Shown: piece by piece, positions 52,271 through 60,942 of the stretch
How the letters are laid out: each line of letters begins with the position of its first letter
Numbering within the stretch: the first letter of the stretch is position 1
Assembly (NCBI RefSeq): GCF_900101465.1
Contig: NZ_FMZM01000002.1
Span: forward strand, 1 to 64,000
Length of the DNA stretch: 64,000 nt
Direction of reading: 5' to 3'
Source of the DNA: Nocardioides lianchengensis
GTDB taxonomy: Bacteria; Actinomycetota; Actinomycetes; Propionibacteriales; Nocardioidaceae
Made by a program: the position numbers and the translations under genes
The notes under the pieces: model-generated
Seen by the model: the letters and a program-made list of their open reading frames with translations, nothing else
Databases searched by the model: none
Told to the model about the DNA's origin: nothing

Positions 52271-55200
52271 CGAACCCGACGGAGGTCGAGCGTGTGCGGG
52301 TACTCGGCGCTGGCCGCGCGGCGGCCGCGCTCGCGGATCGCGGCGACGTCGAGCCGGCCGGCGGTGTGACCGCGCGCCTCGAACCGGCTGGCCCGCCGGG
52401 CCTCGGCCTCGTTGGCGTTCACCGGCGGGTGGTCGTAGCTGCGGCCCCCCGGGTGGACGACGTGGTACGTCGCGCCGCCGAGGCTGACCTCCGCGGCCGT
52501 GTCGACGACGTCGACGTGGAGCGGGGCGTGCACCTCGATCGACGGGTGCAGCGCGGACCACGGCTGCCAGGCGCGGTAGCGGACCCCGGCGTAGAACTCG
52601 CCCGGGACACCCGTGGGCGTGAGAGGCACCGGGACACCCTGACACGTCACCAGGTGCCGGTGCAGGTCGATCCCGCGGGCGGAGACCTGGAGCCGCTCGA
52701 CGCTGGAGTCGACGTACCGGGCGGTGCCGCCGGCGGTGGCCTCCTCGCCGAGGACGTGCCAGGGCTCGATGGCCTGGCGCAGCTCGAGCTCGACGCCTCC
52801 CCCGGATCCGGTGCCGACCCGGGTGGCGCCGATCCGCGGGAAGCGGAACTCGGTGAACGGCGCCAGCCAGGACTCCTCGAAGGCGATCCCGTGGGCGCGC
52901 AGGTCGGCGACCACGGCCGCGATGTCGGCGCTTGCGCCCTGCGGGAGCAGGAAGTCCTCGTGCAGGGCGGTGCCCCAGCGGGTGAGCGGCGCGATGAGCG
53001 GGCGCTCCCAGAACATGGCGACCAGGCTGCGCACGAGCAGGGCCTGGAGCAGCGCCATCTGCGGGTGCGGGGGCATCTCGAAGCCGCGCAGCTCGAGCAG
53101 GCCGAGCCGGCCGCGCGAGGAGTCCGGGCTGAACATCTTGTCGATGCAGAACTCGGCCCGGTGCGTGTTGCCGGTGAGGTCGGTCAGCAGGTGGCGCAGG
53201 GCGCGGTCGACCAGCCACGGCCGCGGCTCCAGACCGTGCTCGTCCTGCTCGGCGACCAGCCGGGCGATCTCGGCGAAGGCGATCTCCATCTCGTACGTCG
53301 CCTCCGGCCGGCCCTCGTCGAAGCGCGGCGCCTGGCTGGTGGGGCCGATGAAGCGCCCGGAGAAGAGGTACGACAGCGCGGGGTGGCGCTGCCAGTAGGT
53401 GATCAGGCTGACCAGCAGGTCGGGCCGGCGCAGCAGCGGGCTGTCGGTCGGCTGGGTGCCGCCGAGGGTCAGGTGGTTGCCGCCGCCGGTGCCGGTGTGC
53501 AGCCCGTCGAGGTCGAACTTCTCGGTGGTCAGCCGGGCCTGCCGGGCCTCCTCGTAGAGGGTCTCGGTGAGCGCCCTCTGCTCCGCCCAGCTCGCCGTGG
53601 GCTGCACGTTGACCTCGATGACGCCGGGGTCGGGCGTGACCACGAGCTGGGTCAGCCGCGGGTCGGCGGGCGGGCCGTAGCCCTCCAGCACCACCGGGCA
53701 GCCGACCCGGCGGGTGGCCACCTCGACCAGGCGGAGCAGGTCGGCGTAGTCCTCCAGCCGCTCGGTCGGCGGCAGGAAGACGTGCACGTGACCCTCGCGG
53801 GCCTCGAAGGCGATCGCCGTGGTGGCGACCCCCTCGGGGCTGGTCATCGTCACGACCGGGACCTTCGGCTCCAGCGGCGTGCTCCGCTCGGGGGCCGGCC
53901 AGTCGCCGGGGTGCTCGGGGTCCTCCCACGAGATCGCGTCGAGCGGCAGCCGCAGGCCGACCGCGCTGGTGCCGCCGGTCAGCACCAGCCGGCCGCGGCG
54001 GAACCGCCAGGCCGGGCTGGTCCACTCCTCGCCGGTGGTGATGGGCAGGACCCAGCCGGTGGGGGTGGTCACGGTGGCGTCGAGCTCCGCGACGTCCGCG
54101 TCCTCGCTGCCGGGTCGCTCGCCGTGCGGGCGCCGTACCTCGTCGGCGAGGGCGAGGAGCGGGTCCTCGTACGCCGGCCGCAGCTGGTCGTCCGGCAGCC
54201 CGAGCACCTTCGTGACCCGCCTCGCGAGGGCCTCGGCGTGCTCGGTCGCGGCGGCGTCCCCACCGGTGGTCGAGCCCGTCGAGGCCCCCCAGGGGTCGGC
54301 GAACAGCGCCGGGTCCTGCCAGAGCGGTACGCCGTCGGTGCGCCACTGGAGCGCGATGTTCCAGCGCGGCAACGGCTCGCCCGGGTACCACTTGCCCTGG
54401 CCGCGGTGGACCACCCCGCCGGCGGCGTACGTCGTCCGCAGCCGGTCGGCGAGGTCGTTCGCGAGCGCGCGCTTCTCGGCGCCGTCGGCGTCGCTGTTCC
54501 ACTGCGGGCTGGTGGCGTCGTCGAGGGAGACGAAGGTCGGCTCGCCGCCCATGGTGAGCCGGACGTCGCCCTGCACCAGGCGGGCGTCGACGGCCTCGCC
54601 GAGCGCGTCGATGCGGCCCCACTCGGCGTCGGTGTAGGGCTTGGTGACCCGGGGGTCCTCGTGCACCCGGCTGACCTCGTTGTGGAACGAGAAGGTCACC
54701 TCGACCGGGTCGGTCGCGCCCTCGATCGGCGCGGCGCTGCTCGGGTGGGGGGTGGCGCTGAGCGGGATGTGGCCCTCGCCGGCGAACAGGCTCGACGTCG
54801 GGTCCATCCCGACCCAGCCCGCGCCCGGGACGAACACCTCGGCCCAGGCGTGCAGGTCGGTGAAGTCCTGGACCGGTCCGCTGGGGCCGTCGAGCGCCTC
54901 CTGGTCGGCGGCCAGCTGGACCAGGTAGCCGGAGACGAACCGGGCCGCGAGGCCGTACTGGCGCAGCAGGCTGACCAGCAGCCACGCGCTGTCACGGCAC
55001 GAGCCGATCGCCTTGCCCAGGGTCTCGTCGGGGGTCTGGACGCCCGCCTCCATGCGGACGCTGTAGGCGACGTCGCGGTTGACCGCGGCGTTCAGGCCGG
55101 CCAGGAAGTCGACGATCGGGACGCCGTCCGGCTCGGCCTGCCGGTCCTTCCAGGCCGCGGCCTGCTCGCTGTCCTCGACCGGCCGCAGGTACGGCGCCAG

Positions 55201-55539
55201 GTCGGCGGCCAGCCCGGGCTCGTAGGCGAACGGGAAGCGCTCGGCGTACTCCTCGACGAAGAAGTCGAACGGGTTGATCACCATCAGGTCGGCCACCAGC
55301 CCGACGGTGATCTGCAGCCGCGTGGTCTTCTCCGGGAACACCAGCCGGGCCAGCCAGTTCCCGAACGGGTCCTGCTGCCAGTTGAGGAAGTGCCCCTTCG
55401 GCTCGACCTCGAGCGAGTACGCCTCGATCGGCGTCCGCGCGTGCGGTGCCGGCCGCAGCCGGACCACGTGCGGGGCGACGTTCACGGGCTCGGCGAAGTC
55501 GTAGGTGGTCCGGTGCTCCAGGGCGACCTTGATCGACAT
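52267..55539 (-). CDS. Transglutaminase core plus DUF2126 protein
   Basis: A 1090-residue protein. Residues 1 to about 270 are a transglutaminase (N-terminal ALEHRTTYDFAEPVNVAPHV; triad C181 in GSCRDSAWLL, H230 in DLHAWAEVF, D246 in GMDPTSS). The remaining about 800 residues are DUF2126, with LTMGGEPTFVSLDD, LHTGTGGGNHLTLGGTQPTD, HRAEFCIDKMFSPDSSRGRL and LLELRGFEMPPHPQMALLQA, a glutamine-synthetase-like carboxylate-amine ligase fold by prior proposals. It heads the four-gene operon and starts at ATG 55539; the frame extends further upstream through a palindrome. Confidence 0.9.
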   Translation of the reverse strand: MSIKVALEHRTTYDFAEPVNVAPHVVRLRPAPHARTPIEAYSLEVEPKGHFLNWQQDPFGNWLARLVFPEKTTRLQITVGLVADLMVINPFDFFVEEYAERFPFAYEPGLAADLAPYLRPVEDSEQAAAWKDRQAEPDGVPIVDFLAGLNAAVNRDVAYSVRMEAGVQTPDETLGKAIGSCRDSAWLLVSLLRQYGLAARFVSGYLVQLAADQEALDGPSGPVQDFTDLHAWAEVFVPGAGWVGMDPTSSLFAGEGHIPLSATPHPSSAAPIEGATDPVEVTFSFHNEVSRVHEDPRVTKPYTDAEWGRIDALGEAVDARLVQGDVRLTMGGEPTFVSLDDATSPQWNSDADGAEKRALANDLADRLRTTYAAGGVVHRGQGKWYPGEPLPRWNIALQWRTDGVPLWQDPALFADPWGASTGSTTGGDAAATEHAEALARRVTKVLGLPDDQLRPAYEDPLLALADEVRRPHGERPGSEDADVAELDATVTTPTGWVLPITTGEEWTSPAWRFRRGRLVLTGGTSAVGLRLPLDAISWEDPEHPGDWPAPERSTPLEPKVPVVTMTSPEGVATTAIAFEAREGHVHVFLPPTERLEDYADLLRLVEVATRRVGCPVVLEGYGPPADPRLTQLVVTPDPGVIEVNVQPTASWAEQRALTETLYEEARQARLTTEKFDLDGLHTGTGGGNHLTLGGTQPTDSPLLRRPDLLVSLITYWQRHPALSYLFSGRFIGPTSQAPRFDEGRPEATYEMEIAFAEIARLVAEQDEHGLEPRPWLVDRALRHLLTDLTGNTHRAEFCIDKMFSPDSSRGRLGLLELRGFEMPPHPQMALLQALLVRSLVAMFWERPLIAPLTRWGTALHEDFLLPQGASADIAAVVADLRAHGIAFEESWLAPFTEFRFPRIGATRVGTGSGGGVELELRQAIEPWHVLGEEATAGGTARYVDSSVERLQVSARGIDLHRHLVTCQGVPVPLTPTGVPGEFYAGVRYRAWQPWSALHPSIEVHAPLHVDVVDTAAEVSLGGATYHVVHPGGRSYDHPPVNANEAEARRASRFEARGHTAGRLDVAAIRERGRRAASAEYPHTLDLRRVR

Positions 55540-55619
55540 GGTCCCCAGCCTCCCCGACGGACGTTGCCGGGTGGTAACGCCGAGCCCGCGGCGGCCCGGC
55601 CCGGCCGGGGGCGGGCGCG

Positions 55620-55693
55620 GCTGTAACGCGATGTTCGCCGCACTAGGTACGCGCTGCAGCACGTACCTAGTGCGGCGAACATCGCGTTACAGC
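55620..55693. repeat. 74-bp near-perfect palindrome
   Basis: Arms of 32 bp (55620-55651, beginning GCTGTAACGCGATGTTCG; 55662-55693) pair perfectly. The 10-bp centre CGCTGCAGCA continues to pair apart from one mismatch. It lies between the DUF2126 start and the ArsR operator. Its TAA, GTAC and CTAG sequence is unlike local DNA. Confidence 0.92.
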
Positions 55694-55705
55694 TCGACGC
55701 CGACC

Positions 55706-55741
55706 ACCGCAAAGGAACATTTGCAAATGAGTCTTTGCGGT
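55706..55741 (+). promoter_or_regulatory. ArsR-type operator of the ArsR/MFS pair
   Basis: A 36-bp symmetrical site: ACCGCAAAG (55706-55714), GAA, the perfect 12-bp CATTTGCAAATG (55718-55729), AGT, CTTTGCGGT (55733-55741). All dyads share one centre at 55723.5. It sits 13 bp before the ArsR start, so the regulator likely represses itself and the transporter. Confidence 0.7.
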
Positions 55742-55754
55742 TTACGATCTCCCC

Positions 55755-56321
55755 ATGGAGCTCACCCGGATCACGCCGACCCCGCAGCAGCTGCGGGCGC
55801 TCAGCCATCCCGTGCGACTGCGGATGCTCGGGCTGCTGCGGGCCGAGGGGCCGGCGACGGCCACCGGGCTGGCGACCCGGCTGGGACTGAACAGCGGCGC
55901 GACGTCGTACCACCTGCGCCAGCTGGCGACCCACGGGTTCATCGAGGACGACGCCGGGCGCGGCAACGGGCGCGAGCGGTGGTGGCGGGCGGCGCACCAG
56001 TCGACGTTCACCGACCAGCCGGCGACCGAGGAGGAGCGGGCGGCGGTGCGGGCGTTCGAGCAGTCGGTCGCGGTCGTGCAGACCGAGTTCCTGCAGCGGG
56101 CGGTCGAGGAGCAGGAGCTGCTGCCCGAGGCGTGGCGTCGTACGACGAGGCTCAGCGACTGGATGGTCCGGCTGACGCCGGCGCGGGCCGAGGCGCTGGT
56201 CACCGCGCTCGAGCGGATCGTCGAGGAGGTCGACGAGGAGGAGGGCGCGGAGGTCGGGGACTTCATGGTGGTGCTGCAGGCCTACCCGCGGCCCGGGACC
56301 CAGGTGGTGGATCCGTCGTGA
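55755..56321 (+). CDS. ArsR-family winged-helix transcriptional regulator
   Basis: A 188-residue regulator. The winged helix is LRALSHPVRLRMLGLLRAEG, TATGLATRLGLNSGATSYHL, RQLATHGFIED (about residues 13-70). No metal-binding cysteines are present, so it is not a metal sensor. A helical C-terminal domain of about 100 residues (TPARAEALVTALERIVEEVD) resembles the MFS-linked HTH_20 regulators. The MFS gene starts at the overlapping GTG. The 36-bp dyad upstream is its likely operator. Confidence 0.9.
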   Translation: MELTRITPTPQQLRALSHPVRLRMLGLLRAEGPATATGLATRLGLNSGATSYHLRQLATHGFIEDDAGRGNGRERWWRAAHQSTFTDQPATEEERAAVRAFEQSVAVVQTEFLQRAVEEQELLPEAWRRTTRLSDWMVRLTPARAEALVTALERIVEEVDEEEGAEVGDFMVVLQAYPRPGTQVVDPS

Positions 56322-57667
56322 GGCGGCCGCTCTACGGCTGGCTGAGCGCGGAGGCCGTCTCCCTGACCGGCACCCGGGTCTCGATGATCGCGCTGCCGTG
56401 GTTCGTGCTCACGACGACCGGGTCGGCGACGCGGACCGGGCTGGTCGCCCTGGTCGAGCTGCTGCCGCTGGTCGTGCTCAAGGTGCTCGGCGGGCCGGTG
56501 ATCGACCGGCTCGGCCCGCGCCGGGTGGCCATCACCTGCGACGTCGGCTCGGTCGCCGTGGTCGGCGCGATCCCGCTGCTCCATGGGCTCGGGGCGCTGA
56601 GCTTCGGGCTGTTCCTGGCCCTGGTCGCGCTGGCCGGGGCGCTGCGCGGTCCGAGCGACGCGGCCAAGGGCGCGATGGTGCCGGCGCTGGCCCGCGAGGC
56701 CGCCGTACCCCTGGAGCGGGCGACGGGCCTGCACTCCACCGTCAAGCGCACCGCCACCCTGCTCGGCTCGATCTGCGCCGGCCTCCTGGTCGCCGCCGTC
56801 GGCCCCGCCACCGCCCTGCTCGTCGACGCCCTGTCGTTCGGCCTCGCCGCCGCCCTCCTCGCCTGGGCCACCCGCCCACCTGTGGAGAACCCCGCCGAGT
56901 CGGCGCACATGTGCGCCGACTCGGCGGCACCATCCACAGGCGGGTACGCACGGCAGCTGCGGGAGGGGTGGGACTTCCTGCGACGCGACCCGGTGCTGCT
57001 GGGGATCTCGGTGATGGTGGCGCTGACCAACCTGCTCGACGTCGCCTACGTGAGCGTGCTGCTCCCCGTCTGGGCCGACGAGTACGGCGGGGGCGCGGCC
57101 GCGATCGGGCTGGTGCTGGCCGTGTTCGGCGGTGCGTCCGCGGTCGGGGCCCTCTGCGCGGCGGCCTGGGCGGCCGGGCTGCCGCGGTACGCGACGTACC
57201 TGGTGGCGTTCCTGGTCGCCGGGGCGCCGCGGTTCGTGGTGCTCGCCCTCGACACCCCGACCTGGGCGGTGCTGGCGGTGTCGGTCGCGAGCGGGTTCGC
57301 GGCCGGCTTCCTCAACCCGGTGCTCGGCGCGGTGATCTTCGAGCGGATCCCCGAGCCCCTGGTCGGCCGGGTCTCGTCGCTGACCACCGCGATGTGCTTC
57401 GCGCTGATGCCGCTCGGCGGGCTGCTGGCCGGCGTCCTGGTCGGCGGGATCGGTCTCGCCCCGGCGCTGGTCGCGGTCGGCGTGGCCTACCTCGCGGTCA
57501 CGATGCTGCCCGCGCTCGACCCCCGCTGGCGCGAGCTGGACTCCCGCCAGCCCGGCCCGGATGGCCGGGATGGCGGCCTGCACGCGGTCGCGGCTGCCGG
57601 TCCGGTCGAGGACGGCGGGCCCCGTGCCGTGGCTGGCGCCAGGTCCCCGAGCAGGCCCATCCGGTAG
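56318..57667 (+). CDS. MFS exporter with in-frame palindromic insertion
   Basis: A 449-residue permease with 11-12 helices of the drug-efflux or siderophore type (MacB/EntS-like). Motifs are ISMIALPWFVLTTTG-like helix 1 (VSMIALPWFVLTTTG), PVIDRLGPRRVAITCDVGSV and GPSDAAKGAMVPALAREAAV. Between helices 6 and 7 lies the palindrome-encoded stretch ENPAESAHMCADSAAPSTGG. The C-terminus has a 50-residue hydrophilic Gly/Pro/Arg tail after DPRWRELDSRQ. It is co-translated with ArsR (GTGA). The cargo is unknown. Confidence 0.85.
   Translation: MRRPLYGWLSAEAVSLTGTRVSMIALPWFVLTTTGSATRTGLVALVELLPLVVLKVLGGPVIDRLGPRRVAITCDVGSVAVVGAIPLLHGLGALSFGLFLALVALAGALRGPSDAAKGAMVPALAREAAVPLERATGLHSTVKRTATLLGSICAGLLVAAVGPATALLVDALSFGLAAALLAWATRPPVENPAESAHMCADSAAPSTGGYARQLREGWDFLRRDPVLLGISVMVALTNLLDVAYVSVLLPVWADEYGGGAAAIGLVLAVFGGASAVGALCAAAWAAGLPRYATYLVAFLVAGAPRFVVLALDTPTWAVLAVSVASGFAAGFLNPVLGAVIFERIPEPLVGRVSSLTTAMCFALMPLGGLLAGVLVGGIGLAPALVAVGVAYLAVTMLPALDPRWRELDSRQPGPDGRDGGLHAVAAAGPVEDGGPRAVAGARSPSRPIR
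56879..56940. repeat. 62-bp nested palindrome within the MFS gene
   Basis: Outer arms CCTGTGGA (56879-56886) and TCCACAGG (56933-56940). The inner 36 bp (56892-56927) is a perfect palindrome centred on GCACATGTGC and beginning CCGCCGAGTC. It reads in frame through the central cytoplasmic loop. Its right half shares two blocks with 33594-33620. Confidence 0.9.
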
Positions 57668-57728
57668 CGGCGCTGGTCTGAGTACGCGGGCCGATGTGCC
57701 GCGGGCCGCACCGGCCGAGCATCGAGGC

Positions 57729-58049
57729 ATGTCCGCCACCTCCCGGCGCCGTACCCGGCTCGTCGTCACCGTCGCCGTGCTGGCCGCCGACCTGCTCGCC
57801 CTCGCCGCCGCGGCGACGATGTACGCCTGGACCCGGATCGAGCTCGAGACGAACCCGGAGGCCGACGCGCTGACCGCGATCGGCTACGTGATCGCCGGGA
57901 TCGTCGCGGCTCCGGCCGTGGCCTCGTTGCCGTTCCTCGGTCTCGCCCGCTGCTGGTGGGGCCGGCGGGCCGGCGACGTGCTGCTGGGCATCGCCGCCGT
58001 CCCACCGGCCCTCATGACGCTGCTGCTGGTCGGCAGCCGCCTCGCCTGA
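57729..58049 (+). CDS. Small membrane protein A of unknown function
   Basis: A 106-residue protein with a basic N-terminus (MSATSRRRTRLVVTVAVLAA) and three hydrophobic segments (about 11-30, 50-75, 85-104). It looks similar in size and layout to the 102-residue protein at 61029; both contain a GY-V/T-A/I-x-V-I/L motif in the middle helix. They flank the metallophosphoesterase gene on both sides. Family not recognised. Confidence 0.6.
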   Translation: MSATSRRRTRLVVTVAVLAADLLALAAAATMYAWTRIELETNPEADALTAIGYVIAGIVAAPAVASLPFLGLARCWWGRRAGDVLLGIAAVPPALMTLLLVGSRLA

Positions 58050-58059
58050 GGATCCTCAG
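58046..58059. terminator. 14-bp palindrome holding two convergent stop codons
   Basis: CTGAGGATCCTCAG contains the TGA of the + membrane-protein gene (58047-58049) and, symmetrically, the TCA stop complement of the minus phosphoesterase gene (58056-58058). Confidence 0.6.
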
Positions 58060-60857
58060 CGGCGGACCCGCACGACGACCCGCTCGGTCGCGGGCGCGAC
58101 CGTGGCGGAGCCGGCGTACCGGACGGTCAGCACGTGCCGGCCGCGCGTCAGCCTCGGCAGCCGGACGACCCGGCGACCGTCGGTGGCCGTGGTGCGGGCG
58201 ACGACGCGGTTGCCGGAGCGGACCTCGATCCGGCCCCGGGCCGCGACGTCGGCGTCGAGCCGGACGACCAGGCGCGGACGACGGGCGGTCCCGGCCGTGC
58301 GGACCCGCAGGTCGGCGGCGGCCCGGGCGACCCTCACCGTCACCCGGTCGTACGACGGCGCGTGGCCGGCGTCGCCGGGATAGTCGACGACCAGCTCGTG
58401 CCGTCCGGGCGCCAGCGCGGTGCCGGGCAGCGTGACGACGGCCCGACCGCCGGCGAGGGTGCCGGTGCCGAGCACCCGGCCACCGGCCGAGACCCGGACG
58501 GCGCCGGTCGGCGCGGCCGCGCCGGCCACTCGGACGACGACCCGGTGCGGGGCGCCGTACGACGGCGCGTCGGTGGCGAGGGTCGCCGCCGTGCTGCTGG
58601 CCGGGAGGGCCGGGGCGGCGACGGCGAAGGTGCCGGTGGCCACGGTGTCGTCGACGCGCTCGCCGAAGCCCTGCTCCGCGGTCCAGGTCAGCGGACGGCC
58701 GGTCGCCGGGACGTCGGCGGCGATCCACCAGCGGCCGTCGGCGTCGACCGTCGCCGAGCCGTCGAGGTCGCCGCCGAGGGTCACGGTGGCCCGGGGCGTG
58801 CCGGTGCCGGTGAGGACGGTCGAGGCGGTGCCGGTGGGCAGGGTGGCCGCGGGCTCGCGGTCGACGGTGAAGCCGGCGAGCTCCGGGCGGGCGATCAGCC
58901 ACTGGTCGGGCGTCGTCGGGTGGTCGATGATCCGGGTCTCGCCGATGCAGCCGTGCCAGCCGTTCTTGGCCTTGTCATCCACCCAGTCGGCGCCGAGGAT
59001 CCACGGCATGCCGCTGTTCATCGAGGCGCCGCCGGAGGCGGTGGCGTTGCGGAGGACGGGCGCGCCGTCGACGTACATCGTGGTGGTCTGGGTGTCGACG
59101 TCGTTGACGACGGCGACGTGCTGCCAGGTGTCGACCATGATCTCGCCGGACCACGCCGTCTTGTCACCGCGCGTGGGGTCGCCCGGAACCTCGGTCATCT
59201 GGAACTCGCGCAGGTTGGAGATGCCGAGCGCGGTCGGCGACGCGGTGTAGTCCCACTGCGTGCGCGCGAAGCCCGGGATCGTCGAGCGGTTGCCCGAGCG
59301 GACGACGGCCTTGCTCCAGCCGTTGGCGGTCGCGTCCCACGACGCGTCCATCTTCACGAACGTCTCGATGGTGTAGCCGTTCGGGAACTTGGTCTTCGTG
59401 ACGGGCGTGCCCGCCGCCGACTGCAGGTAGCTGAACCGGCCGGTGGTCTGGTTCGAGCCGTCGAAGCAGACGGCGCGCGGGTCGGAGGAGTAGGGGTTGA
59501 CCTGGTCGGTGACGGTGACGTCGCCGACCTCGGCGGTGGTCGAGCCGGACTCCGCGAGGGTGGCGCGGCGCAGGTCGCTCTCGCCCGCGGCGTCCTCGAA
59601 CACCTGGCCGGGCGCGACGACGCCGGGCTGCGCGTCGCCGAAGCGCCAGTGGGCGAGCGTGCCCGGCACCCGGACGTAGTCGTCCTCGTTGCCGGCGAGC
59701 TCACGGGAGTCACCCGCGGGCGGGACGAACCCGTCGAGGATGATGTCGCGCGCCTTCTTGGTCAGCGACGGCTGGTCGGCCGGACCGTCCTGGAACCCGG
59801 CGAAGCGGGCGGAGAAGTCGAGCTTGACCTGGTACTGCTGGTTCGGCGCCTCCAGGAACGCCTGGTCGTACGACGTCAGCTTCTCGGCCGGCTTGCCCAC
59901 GACCCACGGCGACGCGGTCTGCATGGTCATCGTGTTGTTGGTCAGGTCGAACTCCATCAGGCCGAGGTAGCCGTTGCCGCCCTCGTAGGCCATCTGGTGG
60001 TCGATGAGCACCTGGGTGACCGGGTGGCCGGCGTCGTTGTTGCGGGTCAGGTGGGTCGACCCGTGGAAGTGACCGTTGAAGGTCAGGAAGATCTGGTCGG
60101 TGCTCTTGATGAGCCCGTCCCAGACCCGCTTGCCGTAGCCCGACTCCCGGGCCGTCACGGCGTCGGCGTCGATGCCGATCAGGTCGTGGCTGGTGAGGAT
60201 GGTGGGGAGGTTCTGGGTCTCGATGACCTGCTTGGCCCAGGCCAGGGTCGCGTCGGACGCGCGCCACGGCAGCGACATCGACAGGAACTTCTGGCCCTGG
60301 GCCTCGAAGACGTGCCACTGGCTGAAGCCGGTGGCGTCGTACCCGCCGAGGGTGGTGGGCGCGGGCCGCTTGCCGGGCCCGAAGTTCTGCCAGTAGCGCT
60401 CGTTCGCGACCGTGTAGTCGGTGTCGAGGACGCTGTCGCTGCTGTTGTTGACGTCGTGGTTGCCCGCGAGGATGCCGTAGGGAACGCCGGCCGCGTCGAG
60501 GACGTCCATGGCCCGGTCGGCGGCGGTCCACTCGCCGGCGTTGCCCGCCCGGTCGACGATGTCGCCGACGTGGGTCACGAACGGGATGTTGAGCTCGTCC
60601 GCGTGCTCGGCGATCCACTCGGTCTGGACCTGGAACGGGTCCTTGCCGTAGCGAGGGATGAACTGGTCGGCGGCGTAGCGGGAGTAGAACTGCGTGTCCG
60701 GCAGCACCGCGAGGGTGAACCGCGACGCGTCCGTCGCGTCGTCGGCGTCGACGGGGGCCGCGGCGCCGGCTGCCTGCGGGAGGCTCAGCGTCGCCAGCAC
60801 CGCGGCCGCGGCGAGGCCGCGGGTCGCGAGGGAACGGGGGGAGGGGAGGGAGTGCAC
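58056..60857 (-). CDS. Secreted metallophosphoesterase with LamG-like and Ig-like domains
   Basis: A 933-residue exported protein. The signal peptide ends about residue 34 (LSLPQAAGAAAP). The calcineurin-like domain shows LAVLPDTQFYS, THVGDIVDRAG, GILAGNHDVN, ILTSHDLIG and LTFNGHFHGS, so all metal ligands are present. A LamG-like domain (TIETFVKMDASWDATANGWS, HGCIGETRIIDH) and at least three Ig-like beta domains follow. I start at GTG 60857 behind CGGAG; ATG 60911 is possible. It may cleave extracellular phosphodiesters or phosphomonoesters. Small membrane genes flank it. Confidence 0.85.
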   Translation of the reverse strand: MHSLPSPRSLATRGLAAAAVLATLSLPQAAGAAAPVDADDATDASRFTLAVLPDTQFYSRYAADQFIPRYGKDPFQVQTEWIAEHADELNIPFVTHVGDIVDRAGNAGEWTAADRAMDVLDAAGVPYGILAGNHDVNNSSDSVLDTDYTVANERYWQNFGPGKRPAPTTLGGYDATGFSQWHVFEAQGQKFLSMSLPWRASDATLAWAKQVIETQNLPTILTSHDLIGIDADAVTARESGYGKRVWDGLIKSTDQIFLTFNGHFHGSTHLTRNNDAGHPVTQVLIDHQMAYEGGNGYLGLMEFDLTNNTMTMQTASPWVVGKPAEKLTSYDQAFLEAPNQQYQVKLDFSARFAGFQDGPADQPSLTKKARDIILDGFVPPAGDSRELAGNEDDYVRVPGTLAHWRFGDAQPGVVAPGQVFEDAAGESDLRRATLAESGSTTAEVGDVTVTDQVNPYSSDPRAVCFDGSNQTTGRFSYLQSAAGTPVTKTKFPNGYTIETFVKMDASWDATANGWSKAVVRSGNRSTIPGFARTQWDYTASPTALGISNLREFQMTEVPGDPTRGDKTAWSGEIMVDTWQHVAVVNDVDTQTTTMYVDGAPVLRNATASGGASMNSGMPWILGADWVDDKAKNGWHGCIGETRIIDHPTTPDQWLIARPELAGFTVDREPAATLPTGTASTVLTGTGTPRATVTLGGDLDGSATVDADGRWWIAADVPATGRPLTWTAEQGFGERVDDTVATGTFAVAAPALPASSTAATLATDAPSYGAPHRVVVRVAGAAAPTGAVRVSAGGRVLGTGTLAGGRAVVTLPGTALAPGRHELVVDYPGDAGHAPSYDRVTVRVARAAADLRVRTAGTARRPRLVVRLDADVAARGRIEVRSGNRVVARTTATDGRRVVRLPRLTRGRHVLTVRYAGSATVAPATERVVVRVRR

Positions 60858-60942
60858 CGTGCTCCGATCGAGATCGTGTCCGAGTGCCGACCGACCGGCC
60901 GGCGCAGGCACGCTCGCGCGGACGCCGGAACGGTCCGGGACC

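Noticed and set aside
48909..55539. A phage or plasmid-borne origin for the ligase operon
   Set aside because: Base composition and codon use look like the neighbours, with no integrase, transposase or attachment site at its edges.
55505..55755. Coding sequence through the 74-bp palindrome, reading MFAALGT on both strands
   Set aside because: The same peptide on both strands is a simple result of palindromy; the frames have no start or ribosome site there and join unrelated genes.
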